A DNA stretch of 16,942 nucleotides from Chitinophagaceae bacterium UBA3961 (GTDB lineage: Bacteria > Bacteroidota > Bacteroidia > Chitinophagales > Chitinophagaceae). A model generated the notes under the pieces. It saw only the letters and a list, made by a program, of their open reading frames with translations, was not told where the DNA came from and searched no databases. How positions within the stretch are numbered: the first letter of the stretch is position 1; each line of letters starts with the position of its first letter. Below, in pieces: positions 7,482-14,104 of this stretch. The stretch is taken from assembly GCA_002385265.1 (NCBI GenBank), contig DGDD01000222.1:863-17804 (forward strand), given 5' to 3'. The translations under genes were made by a program, and so were the position numbers.

Positions 7482-7640
7482 ATGAAATTCGTTCATTATC
7501 TCGAAAAAATACGCCACGTTGATGTGTATGCGCTTAGTTCTTTTGCCATTTTCGCAGCCATTTTTTTGGCAGCACTGGTTTATGTGGTGAAAACGCCTAA
7601 GAAAACCTTCGACAAACTCAGTGAAATTCCTTTAGACTAA
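7482..7640 (+). CDS. ccoQ: cbb3 oxidase small subunit, CcoQ/FixQ-like
   Basis: This 52-residue protein has one membrane helix (about residues 18-36) and a short basic then acidic C-terminal tail ending in PLD. It sits between ccoNO and ccoP, 17 bp after the first and 13 bp before the second, exactly where ccoQ is found. CcoQ stabilises the interaction of CcoP with the core complex. Sequence similarity to CcoQ is weak at this size, so the call rests mainly on position, size and topology. Confidence 0.8.
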   Translation: MKFVHYLEKIRHVDVYALSSFAIFAAIFLAALVYVVKTPKKTFDKLSEIPLD

Positions 7641-7653
7641 AAAACACAACACT

Positions 7654-8844
7654 ATGTTGCTAAACTTCTTAAAACATCGATATACAAAACGGAGCTTTTT
7701 AGCCACCGTAGCGGCTGTGATCGCCTCTCCTGTTTGGGCAGCCGGTCCTCCTGCAAAGCAAAGCATCTCTGATCCCGTAGTAATATCACTGGTGCTCCTA
7801 AGTCTTTTGCTTTTATTAGTTATCGGCATTCTTGCAAATGTATTGTTGGGTGCTGCCAAATACGAAGTAGAAGAATACAAAAAGAAGAATGTACCCAAAG
7901 CCGCTGCAGTACTTGCCATCGGCTTACTCACAAGCATTTCAAGTTTTGCCCAGGATACTAAAGACGCTGCAGCTGCGGTAGTAGCTGACGATGGCTTGAT
8001 CGCCGGAATGGACAGCACTACTTTCTATTTGCTAATGGGAGTGCTGGCACTTGAAACTTTGGTAATCGTGTTTCTTTTGTTGCAATTGAAAGGCGTAATC
8101 AAACGTATCAAGTACAGTTCAGTAGTGGTAACAGAATCAGGTGAAGTAGTAGAAGCTGCCGGTAAAAAGACTGGTCTTAGCTGGTGGGATAAATTCAACA
8201 GCTTCCGTCCGGCAGAACAGGAAGCCGATATCGACCTCGGCCATGATTACGATGGTATCCGTGAATTGGACAACCGTCTCCCACCTTGGTGGTTGTGGGG
8301 ATTCTACATCACCATTGTTGCTGCGGCCATTTACTTATACCGTTATCATGTTGCACACAGCGCTCCTTTGAGTGCCGAAGAATTGGCAATTGAAATGAAA
8401 GCAGCTGATGCAAGACAAGCGGAGTATCTTAAAAAAGCCGCCAATAATGTAGACGAAAGCAATGTGAAAGTGTTGACTGCTTCTACAGATCTCGATGCCG
8501 GCAAAACCCTTTTCATTCAGAACTGTACCGTTTGTCATGGTAAGAACGCTGAAGGAATGGTTGGCCCGAATCTTACCGATGATTACTGGATCCATAGCGG
8601 TAGCGTTAGCGATGTTTTCAAATCAATAAAATATGGCTGGCCCGATAAAGGGATGAAAAGCTGGAAAGACGATCTAACCCCTAATCAAATGGCGCAGTTG
8701 TCAAGTTATATCCTCAGTTTAAAAGGAACCAATCCTGCGAATGCAAAAGCACCTCAAGGAGAATTGTATAAAGACGCGCCTGCTGTTGCAGACTCGGCTG
8801 CAGGAGCAAAAGATACTGCTATAGCTCCGGCCGTAACAAAATAA
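7654..8844 (+). CDS. ccoP: cbb3 oxidase subunit III CcoP, mono-heme with extended membrane N-terminus
   Basis: 396 residues. Hydrophobic segments lie at about 14-30 (signal-like, ending VWA-A), 43-66, 83-99 (again signal-like, ending SFAQ), 124-145 and 212-229. The FixP-type N-terminal domain is recognisable at about 186-232 (DHDYDGIRELDNRLPPWW-like region). A single cytochrome c domain follows (about 275-357), with CTVCH at 291-295 and a probable Met ligand M334 in KGMKSW. An Ala-rich tail (360-396) has no recognised motif. Proteobacterial CcoP has two heme c domains, so this version is mono-heme. The long N-terminus resembles what I recall of Bacteroidota CcoP. The subunit accepts electrons from cytochrome c or the bc1-type complex and passes them to CcoO. 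Confidence 0.93.
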   Translation: MLLNFLKHRYTKRSFLATVAAVIASPVWAAGPPAKQSISDPVVISLVLLSLLLLLVIGILANVLLGAAKYEVEEYKKKNVPKAAAVLAIGLLTSISSFAQDTKDAAAAVVADDGLIAGMDSTTFYLLMGVLALETLVIVFLLLQLKGVIKRIKYSSVVVTESGEVVEAAGKKTGLSWWDKFNSFRPAEQEADIDLGHDYDGIRELDNRLPPWWLWGFYITIVAAAIYLYRYHVAHSAPLSAEELAIEMKAADARQAEYLKKAANNVDESNVKVLTASTDLDAGKTLFIQNCTVCHGKNAEGMVGPNLTDDYWIHSGSVSDVFKSIKYGWPDKGMKSWKDDLTPNQMAQLSSYILSLKGTNPANAKAPQGELYKDAPAVADSAAGAKDTAIAPAVTK

Positions 8845-8856
8845 ATTCCTTGCAAA

Positions 8857-10305
8857 ATGCAAACAACCAACTCAAAAGATCAACTTACTCAAAAAGCACC
8901 TTCTCTTCAATTTGAAGAGGAGGTGACTTTTCGTGATAGAATTGCAACCGTAGACGAAAAAGGGAAAAGAAAATGGCTTTTCCCTCAACGTCCCAAAGGC
9001 CGATTCTACACTACCAGAACTATTGTCAGCTATTTGTTCTTCATTATTTTCTTTACTATACCCTTCATTCATATCAACGGGAGACCGCTCTTTCTTTTCA
9101 ACGTAACGCAAGCTAAATTCATCCTATTTGGAAAAGTATTTTGGCCTCAAGACTTTTTCATCTTCGGACTTACTATGATTACGTTCATCGTATTCATCAT
9201 CTTATTTACCGCTGCTTTTGGTCGATTGTTCTGTGGATGGGTATGTCCTCAAACTGTTTTCATGGAAATGTTCTTTAGAAAAATCGAATATTTTATTGAG
9301 GGTGATGCAGGGAAACAAAAAGCAATGGCCAATGGTCCTTGGGATACCGAGAAAATTCTTCGCAAAGGCGCAAAACACCTGGTGTTCTTCTTAATGAGCT
9401 TTGTGATAGCCAATTTCTTCCTGTCGTACATTATTGGAGGAAAAGAACTTTGGAAGATCATAACAGAGCCTGTTACCCAGCACATTCCAGGACTCATGAG
9501 TTTGACCATCTTCTCTTTCGTTTTCTATGGTGTTTATGCTTATTTCAGAGAGCAAGCTTGTACAGTAGTATGCCCTTATGGTCGTTTACAAAGTGTATTG
9601 CTCGATAAGAACTCAATGATCGTTGCTTACGACTATAAGAGAGGTGAACCAAGAGGAAAAGTAAATAAAAAGGAAGAAAGAACGATTGGTGACTGTATTG
9701 ATTGCTTTCAATGTGTGAGGGTTTGTCCAACCGGAATTGATATCCGTAACGGCACCCAGTTAGAATGCGTGGGTTGTACTGCCTGTATTGACGCTTGCGA
9801 TCATGTAATGGATAAAATCAACAAACCTAGAGGTTTGGTTCGTTACGCATCTGAGAACGGAATCGCGAATGGAGAAAAACTCCATTATACTACGCGAATG
9901 AAATTATACACCGTTCTTTTAGGAATATTATTAACCATTCTCAGCTTCTTGCTTTTTACCAGAAAAGACGTAGACGCAACCGTAATGAGAGCACCGGGGC
10001 AATTGTATCAAGATCGCGGCCAAGACAGCGTGATGAATTTGTACAATATCAAAATTGCCAATAAAACCGTGGAAGAAGTGCCACTTACAATCAGAATTGA
10101 AAACATGGGTGGTTCAGTGGAAATCATTGGCTCCAAACATATAATTCCGGTTAGGAAAGAAGGTCAGGGTTCGGGCTCCTTCTTTGTCATTCTTCCAAAG
10201 CAATCCATCCGCGAAAGAAAAACTGAAATAAAATTAGGACTATACGAGGGAGATAAACTGATTGACGTGGTGAAAGCCAATTTCCTCGGTCCCGTTTCAC
10301 GATAA
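8857..10305 (+). CDS. ccoG: cbb3 oxidase accessory protein CcoG (membrane polyferredoxin)
   Basis: 482 residues with membrane helices at about 52-72, 100-120, 172-192, 213-230 and 348-367. Cysteine motifs are FCGWVCP (C126, C130), CTVVCP (C235, C239), a ferredoxin-type CIDCFQCVRVCP (C280, C283, C286, C290) and CVGCTACIDAC (C304, C307, C310, C314), enough for two 4Fe-4S clusters in the loop after the fourth helix. A C-terminal Ig-like domain (about 375-480) is typical of the FixG/CcoG family. CcoG is thought to reduce Cu(II) to Cu(I) during oxidase assembly. It lies 12 bp after ccoP and 12 bp before ccoH. All Cys positions are intact. Confidence 0.94.
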   Translation: MQTTNSKDQLTQKAPSLQFEEEVTFRDRIATVDEKGKRKWLFPQRPKGRFYTTRTIVSYLFFIIFFTIPFIHINGRPLFLFNVTQAKFILFGKVFWPQDFFIFGLTMITFIVFIILFTAAFGRLFCGWVCPQTVFMEMFFRKIEYFIEGDAGKQKAMANGPWDTEKILRKGAKHLVFFLMSFVIANFFLSYIIGGKELWKIITEPVTQHIPGLMSLTIFSFVFYGVYAYFREQACTVVCPYGRLQSVLLDKNSMIVAYDYKRGEPRGKVNKKEERTIGDCIDCFQCVRVCPTGIDIRNGTQLECVGCTACIDACDHVMDKINKPRGLVRYASENGIANGEKLHYTTRMKLYTVLLGILLTILSFLLFTRKDVDATVMRAPGQLYQDRGQDSVMNLYNIKIANKTVEEVPLTIRIENMGGSVEIIGSKHIIPVRKEGQGSGSFFVILPKQSIRERKTEIKLGLYEGDKLIDVVKANFLGPVSR

Positions 10306-10317
10306 AACCTATTTGTT

Positions 10318-10761
10318 ATGAGTATTAGTTGGGGAAATAGAATATTATTGACACTTATTGTTTTTGTAAGCTTAATGGGAACACTTGCTTACAAGGCTAT
10401 CAACACTACTTACGAACTAGTGTCGCCTGAGTATTACAAGGATGAATTGGCGTATCAAAAAACCATTGATGCCAATAACAATTCCAATCAACTCACAGAG
10501 AAATTACACTTTAATTTAACGGATGGTGCGCTGCAGCTTGTTGTTCCAAGTGAGCAATCCGATAAAGCATTTACTGCAACAGCGTATTTCTATTGTGCCG
10601 ATCATACCGCCTTCGACAAAACCGTTACCATTAACTACCAACCAGGTCAACCATTTACTATCCCTGCTACTGAATTAAAAGGAAGTTCATATACAGTTAA
10701 ATTGAACTGGACATTCAACAACACTGCCTATTACAACGAGCAACAAATTCGAATCAAATGA
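10318..10761 (+). CDS. ccoH: FixH/CcoH family cbb3 assembly protein
   Basis: 147 residues with one N-terminal membrane helix (about 6-25) and then a beta-rich periplasmic domain. A conserved-looking segment SPEYYKDELAYQ (36-47) directly after the helix is typical of FixH proteins. CcoH stays with the cbb3 complex and is needed for its stability in other bacteria. Its stop codon overlaps the start of the next gene (ATGA), indicating translational coupling. The position after ccoG is the usual one. Confidence 0.88.
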   Translation: MSISWGNRILLTLIVFVSLMGTLAYKAINTTYELVSPEYYKDELAYQKTIDANNNSNQLTEKLHFNLTDGALQLVVPSEQSDKAFTATAYFYCADHTAFDKTVTINYQPGQPFTIPATELKGSSYTVKLNWTFNNTAYYNEQQIRIK

Positions 10762-11465
10762 TTACGCAAATCATTATAGCAGGATTTGGGCTAGGCCTCT
10801 TGAGCAGTTTTCATTGCATTGGCATGTGCGGGCCACTTGCGCTAGCATTACCAATACACCATTATTCTCCCTTAAAAAGAATGTTGGCTTTAACGCTTTA
10901 TCACAATGGGAGAATACTCACTTACACCATACTCGGAATTGTATTGGGCTTGAGCAGCAGTAGTTTAATATTGGTAGGTTGGCAACAAGCTATTTCTATT
11001 ATCTCGGGAATCTTTATCCTTATTGCCACCATTTATTACTACTGGATCAGCAAACGATGGCAGCCATCTTTTATGAACCGATATCATGTATTGGTGCAAA
11101 AGATGATGAGCTCATTCTTGAAATCCGAACACCCCCTTGCTTTCCTCGGGTTGGGCATGGCAAACGGCCTATTGCCTTGCGGAATGGTGTATGTAGCCGT
11201 TGCGGGAGCTCTCACAACTGGAACTGTGTTCGGTGGTGGGCTATTTATGCTTAGCTATGGATTAGCCACCGTACCTGCTATGGTTTTACTTACCTGGGCC
11301 GGACTAAGAGTAGATGTAAGCGTTAGAAATCAATTAAAAAAATTAATGCCGGTAATGATCAGTGCTGTTGCCATTATTTTAATACTCAGGGGATTGAATT
11401 TGGGAATCCCTTTTATAAGTCCGGCGCTTGCCTCTCATCAAGGAGATGCGATTTTATGCCACTAA
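10758..11465 (+). CDS. TauE/SafE (DsbD_2-like) family membrane protein, last gene of the cbb3 operon
   Basis: 235 residues, almost entirely hydrophobic, with about six membrane helices. The motif HCIGMCGP (H19-P26) in the first helix and GLLPCG (C141) in the fourth are hallmarks of the UreH/DsbD_2 branch of the TauE/SafE group. The C-terminus ends Cys234-His235. The gene overlaps ccoH by ATGA and is followed by a terminator. Members of this branch often accompany ccoGHIS genes. A role in copper handling or in moving reducing power for oxidase assembly is inferred from the paired Cys motifs and the neighbours. 'Sulfite exporter', the usual database name, is not supported by anything here. Confidence 0.85.
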   Translation: MITQIIIAGFGLGLLSSFHCIGMCGPLALALPIHHYSPLKRMLALTLYHNGRILTYTILGIVLGLSSSSLILVGWQQAISIISGIFILIATIYYYWISKRWQPSFMNRYHVLVQKMMSSFLKSEHPLAFLGLGMANGLLPCGMVYVAVAGALTTGTVFGGGLFMLSYGLATVPAMVLLTWAGLRVDVSVRNQLKKLMPVMISAVAIILILRGLNLGIPFISPALASHQGDAILCH

Positions 11466-11496
11466 ACCCAAAACACATTTCAAGCCTTAGAACTAT

Positions 11497-11528
11497 AGCC
11501 ATGCTTTCAAAAAAGTGTGGCTTTTTTT
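11497..11528 (+). terminator. Terminator of the cbb3 operon
   Basis: AGCCATGCTTT pairs with AAAGTGTGGCT, an 11-bp stem with two G-U pairs and a short A-rich loop, followed by seven T residues (11522-11528). The T-tract runs into the stop codon of the convergent kinase gene (TTA at 11527-11529). The minus strand lacks a T-tract after the stem, so it acts only on the operon strand. Confidence 0.82.
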
Positions 11529-13074
11529 ATACCGGAATAATGATTCTAATAGTGGTTCCTTTTTCTAATTCGCTTTCGAGCTGCACTTCACCCTTCAACA
11601 GATCTACGTAACGTTTTACAATATGCAAACCTAATCCGGTACCTTGAATATTCTCTACATTCCGTCCTCTGAAGAAACTGGTGAATAAGTGTTGCTGATC
11701 TTCTTTGGAAATACCAATACCTTGATCAGCCACAGACAAATGTAGTTGCTGGTCTTTCACAAATGCCCCAATGGTTACTGTACTATTTGGATTGGAAAAC
11801 TTGATCGCATTGCTGATAAGATTGATGAGAATATTTTTAACCAATTTTTTATCACTGTTAATAGCAGGAAACTGGGAACATTCAGCTTGAATTTTAATTC
11901 CATCTTTGAGCAGTACTTTCATTTCTTCCATTACATCTTCTAAAAATTCTTTCATTTCAAAGGGAGCAAGCGTTGCTTCAATCCTTCCTTCTTCAAGGCG
12001 CCCCAAACTTAGGAAGTCTTCCAACAAATCGTTCAGGTGTTTAACCGAATCTTTGATTTTAGTTATATGTCGATCTCTATTTGCCTGTTCTTCTTCTTTC
12101 TGATACTTTCCAATAAGCGAAGCGGAAGAAAGAATGGAGCTCAATGGTGTTCTAAATTCATGGGATGCCATTGACACGAAGCGAGATTTAATTTCACTCA
12201 ATTCCTTTTCTTTACTCAATGCTTCACTTAGGTCTTGTTGCGACCGTTCCAGTTCTTGCAATGCTTCTTGTAGAATCAGCGTGCGCTCTTTTACTTTATT
12301 TTCCAACTGAGAATTCAGTGTTCGAATTTCATTGGAAACGCGCTCCAACTCTTCTCTTTGTGCAATCATTCGCTTTTCAGCTTCTTTACGCTGAGTGATG
12401 TCGATCACAAAAGCAATTACGTAGCTTTCGTTTTGAAGTTTGTAATGGCTCAAGCTGATCTCTACCGGAAATTCAACCCCGTTCTTATCAAGCGCGTACA
12501 AGTCGCGGCCATGTCCCATGCTTCTATTAGAGGGCGCTGCATGGAAATGATTTCGGTATTTATCGTGATTGGGAGTGAAACGCTTGGGAATCAGATCTTC
12601 CACTTTCTTCCCGATCATTTCTTCTTTGGTGTATTTAAACAAATTAGCCCCGGCCGGATTCACTAAAATGATCTCTCCTTTTTTATTGGTCAACAGAATT
12701 CCTTCCGTCGCAAATTCGAAAAGTGCATTGAGCTGCAATTGCTCGCCCTCCATGGCGCGGTACAATTTCTTTACATACAGAACCGCCATTACTGCCAACA
12801 ACATGATAATAGCCGAGAATAAATGCTGCATGATTATTTGCTGGTTACTCATGCCTTCGTGCTCGTAAAAGGAAGCTGCAAAAACCAACACTATGGAAGC
12901 CACCCCAAAAGCGATGGTGTAGCGATCGTCCTTTAGAAAAACAGTCAACATGATAACGGTAATCAACCCCGAATCAAAAAAACTAAAGTTGGGCTGAATG
13001 AATTGTAACACCCCTGTGCAAATCGTAACAATTGCACAGAATAAGAAGACGGTTAATGGCTTTTCCTTGAACAT
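11527..13074 (-). CDS. Membrane PAS-domain sensor histidine kinase (FixL-like architecture)
   Basis: 515 residues. Three or four membrane helices fill about 6-102. A PAS domain follows (about 112-228), then a coiled coil (230-295), a HisKA domain with the phosphorylated His in SHEFRTP (H305) and an ATPase domain. The latter has the N-box NLISNAIKFS (418-427), DQGIG (450-454) and GTGLGL (478-483). All catalytic boxes are intact and no receiver is attached. In the PAS domain, HDKY (H170) and GHGR (R190) are 20 residues apart, the spacing of heme ligand H200 and R220 in Bradyrhizobium FixL. Many heme-free PAS domains look similar here, so oxygen sensing is only possible, not shown. It is convergent with the oxidase operon. 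The receiver-CRP protein at 1271-2320 is the only response regulator in the window and the obvious candidate partner. Confidence 0.92.
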   Translation of the reverse strand: MFKEKPLTVFLFCAIVTICTGVLQFIQPNFSFFDSGLITVIMLTVFLKDDRYTIAFGVASIVLVFAASFYEHEGMSNQQIIMQHLFSAIIMLLAVMAVLYVKKLYRAMEGEQLQLNALFEFATEGILLTNKKGEIILVNPAGANLFKYTKEEMIGKKVEDLIPKRFTPNHDKYRNHFHAAPSNRSMGHGRDLYALDKNGVEFPVEISLSHYKLQNESYVIAFVIDITQRKEAEKRMIAQREELERVSNEIRTLNSQLENKVKERTLILQEALQELERSQQDLSEALSKEKELSEIKSRFVSMASHEFRTPLSSILSSASLIGKYQKEEEQANRDRHITKIKDSVKHLNDLLEDFLSLGRLEEGRIEATLAPFEMKEFLEDVMEEMKVLLKDGIKIQAECSQFPAINSDKKLVKNILINLISNAIKFSNPNSTVTIGAFVKDQQLHLSVADQGIGISKEDQQHLFTSFFRGRNVENIQGTGLGLHIVKRYVDLLKGEVQLESELEKGTTIRIIIPV

Positions 13075-13085
13075 AAGTGGTAGGG

Positions 13086-13093
13086 CGAAGTTA
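13086..13093 (-). promoter_or_regulatory. Putative -7 element of the histidine kinase gene
   Basis: On the minus strand this reads TAACTTCG, one base off TAnnTTTG, followed by CCC as at ccoI. It lies 12 bp before the ATG, so the leader would be very short. No TGA-N6-TCA box is found 57 or 35 bp upstream, so the kinase does not appear to belong to the same regulon. Confidence 0.45.
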
Positions 13094-13100
13094 AGAAAGA

Positions 13101-13140
13101 AGAAGGGAGGTAATTAATAATTAATAATGAAACAGCCGGA
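13101..13140. repeat. Dispersed AATTAA-type repeat, copy A
   Basis: The stretch runs from AGAAGGGAGG through alternating AATTAATA units to ACAGCCG. It closely resembles copy B at 16332-16376, which has the same ends but more seven-base units. The two copies lie next to different genes, so this is a dispersed intergenic element. Confidence 0.6.
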
Positions 13141-13146
13141 AGCAGG

Positions 13147-13207
13147 CTAAAATTCACGTAGCGAAGCGAAGTAAATTTTAGTCCCGTGAGGCGATAGCCG
13201 ATACGGG
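13147..13207. repeat. REP-like double palindrome
   Basis: CTAAAATT (13147-13154) pairs with AATTTTAG (13174-13181) around a GCGAAGCGAAG-type loop. Immediately after, CCCGT (13183-13187) pairs with ACGGG (13203-13207), with an inner GGC/GCC. Two adjacent hairpins with GCGAAGC words are typical of repetitive extragenic palindromes. The element lies between the divergent kinase and trmD genes. Confidence 0.6.
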
Positions 13208-13230
13208 AAGCGAGGAAAAGAAGATGCGAA

Positions 13231-13330
13231 GAAAACTCTTTGCGACACCTTTGCGGACTTGGCGTTCTTTGCGGTGAACAGAAAACTCTTTGCGACACCT
13301 TCGCGGACTTGGCGGTCTTTGCGGTGAACA
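13231..13330. repeat. Tandem duplication of a 50-bp CTTTGCG-rich unit
   Basis: Units 13231-13280 and 13281-13330 are identical except at two bases (13252/13302 and 13265/13315). Each unit contains TTTGCG three times. Apparent reading frames through it on either strand are by-products of the repeat. It ends 38 bp before the trmD start. Confidence 0.9.
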
Positions 13331-13355
13331 GAACGGACGGTTACCACGAATTAGT

Positions 13356-13363
13356 TATTTTTG
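13356..13363 (+). promoter_or_regulatory. Putative -7 element of trmD
   Basis: TATTTTTG matches TAnnTTTG perfectly and lies only 4 bp before the ATG at 13368. A transcript from here would be leaderless or nearly so. No TTTG is found at the usual -33 spacing. Confidence 0.5.
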
Positions 13364-13367
13364 CAGC

Positions 13368-14045
13368 ATGCGTATTGATATTATCAGCGTAATGCCGGAA
13401 TTAATGGAAAGTGCCTTTTCCCATTCAATCATGAAAAGAGCGCAGGAGAAAGAACTGTTGTATGTTCACACCCATCAATTGCGTGAGTGGGCAGTGAATG
13501 AATACGGACAGGTAGATGATTATCAATACGGTGGCGGTACCGGAATGGTAATGATGTGCGAGCCATTAGCTAAAGCCATTGAAAGCTTGAAGAGCGAACG
13601 GCAGTACGACGAAATCATTTACATGACACCCGATGGCCAAACCTTTGATCAACCCATGGCCAATCAACTTTCGCTGAAAAACAACCTCATGATCATTTGC
13701 GGACACTACAAAGGCATCGATCAACGCATCCGCGACCATTACATTACAAAAGAAATTTCGATCGGCGATTTTGTGTTGAGCGGCGGTGAATTAGCCGCAG
13801 CAGTAGTTGTAGACGCAATTGGACGAATAATCCCCGGCGTGCTCAATAACGAAACCTCTGCCTTATTCGATTCTTTTCAGGACAAGCTCCTGGCCCCACC
13901 CGTTTATACCCGCCCCGCCGATTTCAATGGCTGGAAAGTGCCTGATATCCTTTTAAGCGGAGATCTTAAAAAAATTGATGAGTGGCGATACGAACAAAGT
14001 ATAGAGCGTACAAAGCAGCGCAGGCCTGATCTTCTCGACGAATAG
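13368..14045 (+). CDS. trmD: tRNA (guanine-N1)-methyltransferase TrmD
   Basis: 225 residues from the ATG at 13368. The frame stays open upstream to 13290, but that part lies in the repeat, and [11 protein letters not shown] is the usual N-terminus. TrmD methylates N1 of G37 in tRNAs that have G36, using S-adenosylmethionine, and so prevents +1 frameshifts. Trefoil-knot motifs are visible: [11 protein letters not shown] (85-95), [10 protein letters not shown] (111-120) and [14 protein letters not shown] (131-144). DSFQ (Asp at about 168, the place of the proposed catalytic Asp) and YTRP (180-183) follow. The C-terminal helical tRNA-binding domain is complete. In many bacteria trmD sits with rpsP-rimM-rplS; here it stands alone behind its own promoter. 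Length is normal for the family. Confidence 0.96.
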   Translation: MRIDIISVMPELMESAFSHSIMKRAQEKELLYVHTHQLREWAVNEYGQVDDYQYGGGTGMVMMCEPLAKAIESLKSERQYDEIIYMTPDGQTFDQPMANQLSLKNNLMIICGHYKGIDQRIRDHYITKEISIGDFVLSGGELAAAVVVDAIGRIIPGVLNNETSALFDSFQDKLLAPPVYTRPADFNGWKVPDILLSGDLKKIDEWRYEQSIERTKQRRPDLLDE

Positions 14046-14058
14046 TCGGATTTTTTTT
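14036..14058 (+). terminator. Short intrinsic terminator at the trmD stop codon
   Basis: CGAC, a 5-nt loop (GAATA) and GTCG form a 4-bp stem, extendable by one T-G pair, followed by GA and eight T residues. The stem includes the trmD stop codon (14043-14045). The stem is weak but the T-tract is strong. Confidence 0.5.
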
Positions 14059-14060
14059 AA

Positions 14061-14098
14061 TATTTTCGAGGGCCTTAATCAACCAATCAACTCGAAAA
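14061..14098 (+). promoter_or_regulatory. Putative -7 element and leader hairpin of the DUF5916 gene
   Basis: TATTTTCG (14061-14068) is one base off TAnnTTTG and would start transcription near 14075. TTTTCGAG (14063-14070) and CTCGAAAA (14091-14098) are exact inverted copies 20 bp apart, ending 6 bp before the ATG. The left arm overlaps the -7 element, so this could be a DNA operator rather than an RNA hairpin. Confidence 0.4.
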
Positions 14099-14104
14099 AC
14101 ACCA

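Noticed and set aside
7632..8018. 128-residue minus-strand open frame opposite ccoP
   Set aside because: It lies fully antisense to an unmistakable ccoP, has low-complexity Ala/Ser/Thr composition and no own promoter.
13231..13330. Second possible CRISPR-like or satellite array
   Set aside because: It is a simple head-to-tail duplication with no spacer.
13053..13347. Two minus-strand open frames before the kinase
   Set aside because: They run through the palindromes and the 50-bp tandem repeat; their repeated AKNAKSAK-like peptides are by-products of the repeat.
13290..13367. 26-residue N-terminal extension of TrmD
   Set aside because: The frame is open, but the extension lies in the tandem repeat and precedes the standard MRIDIISV start and the -7 element.
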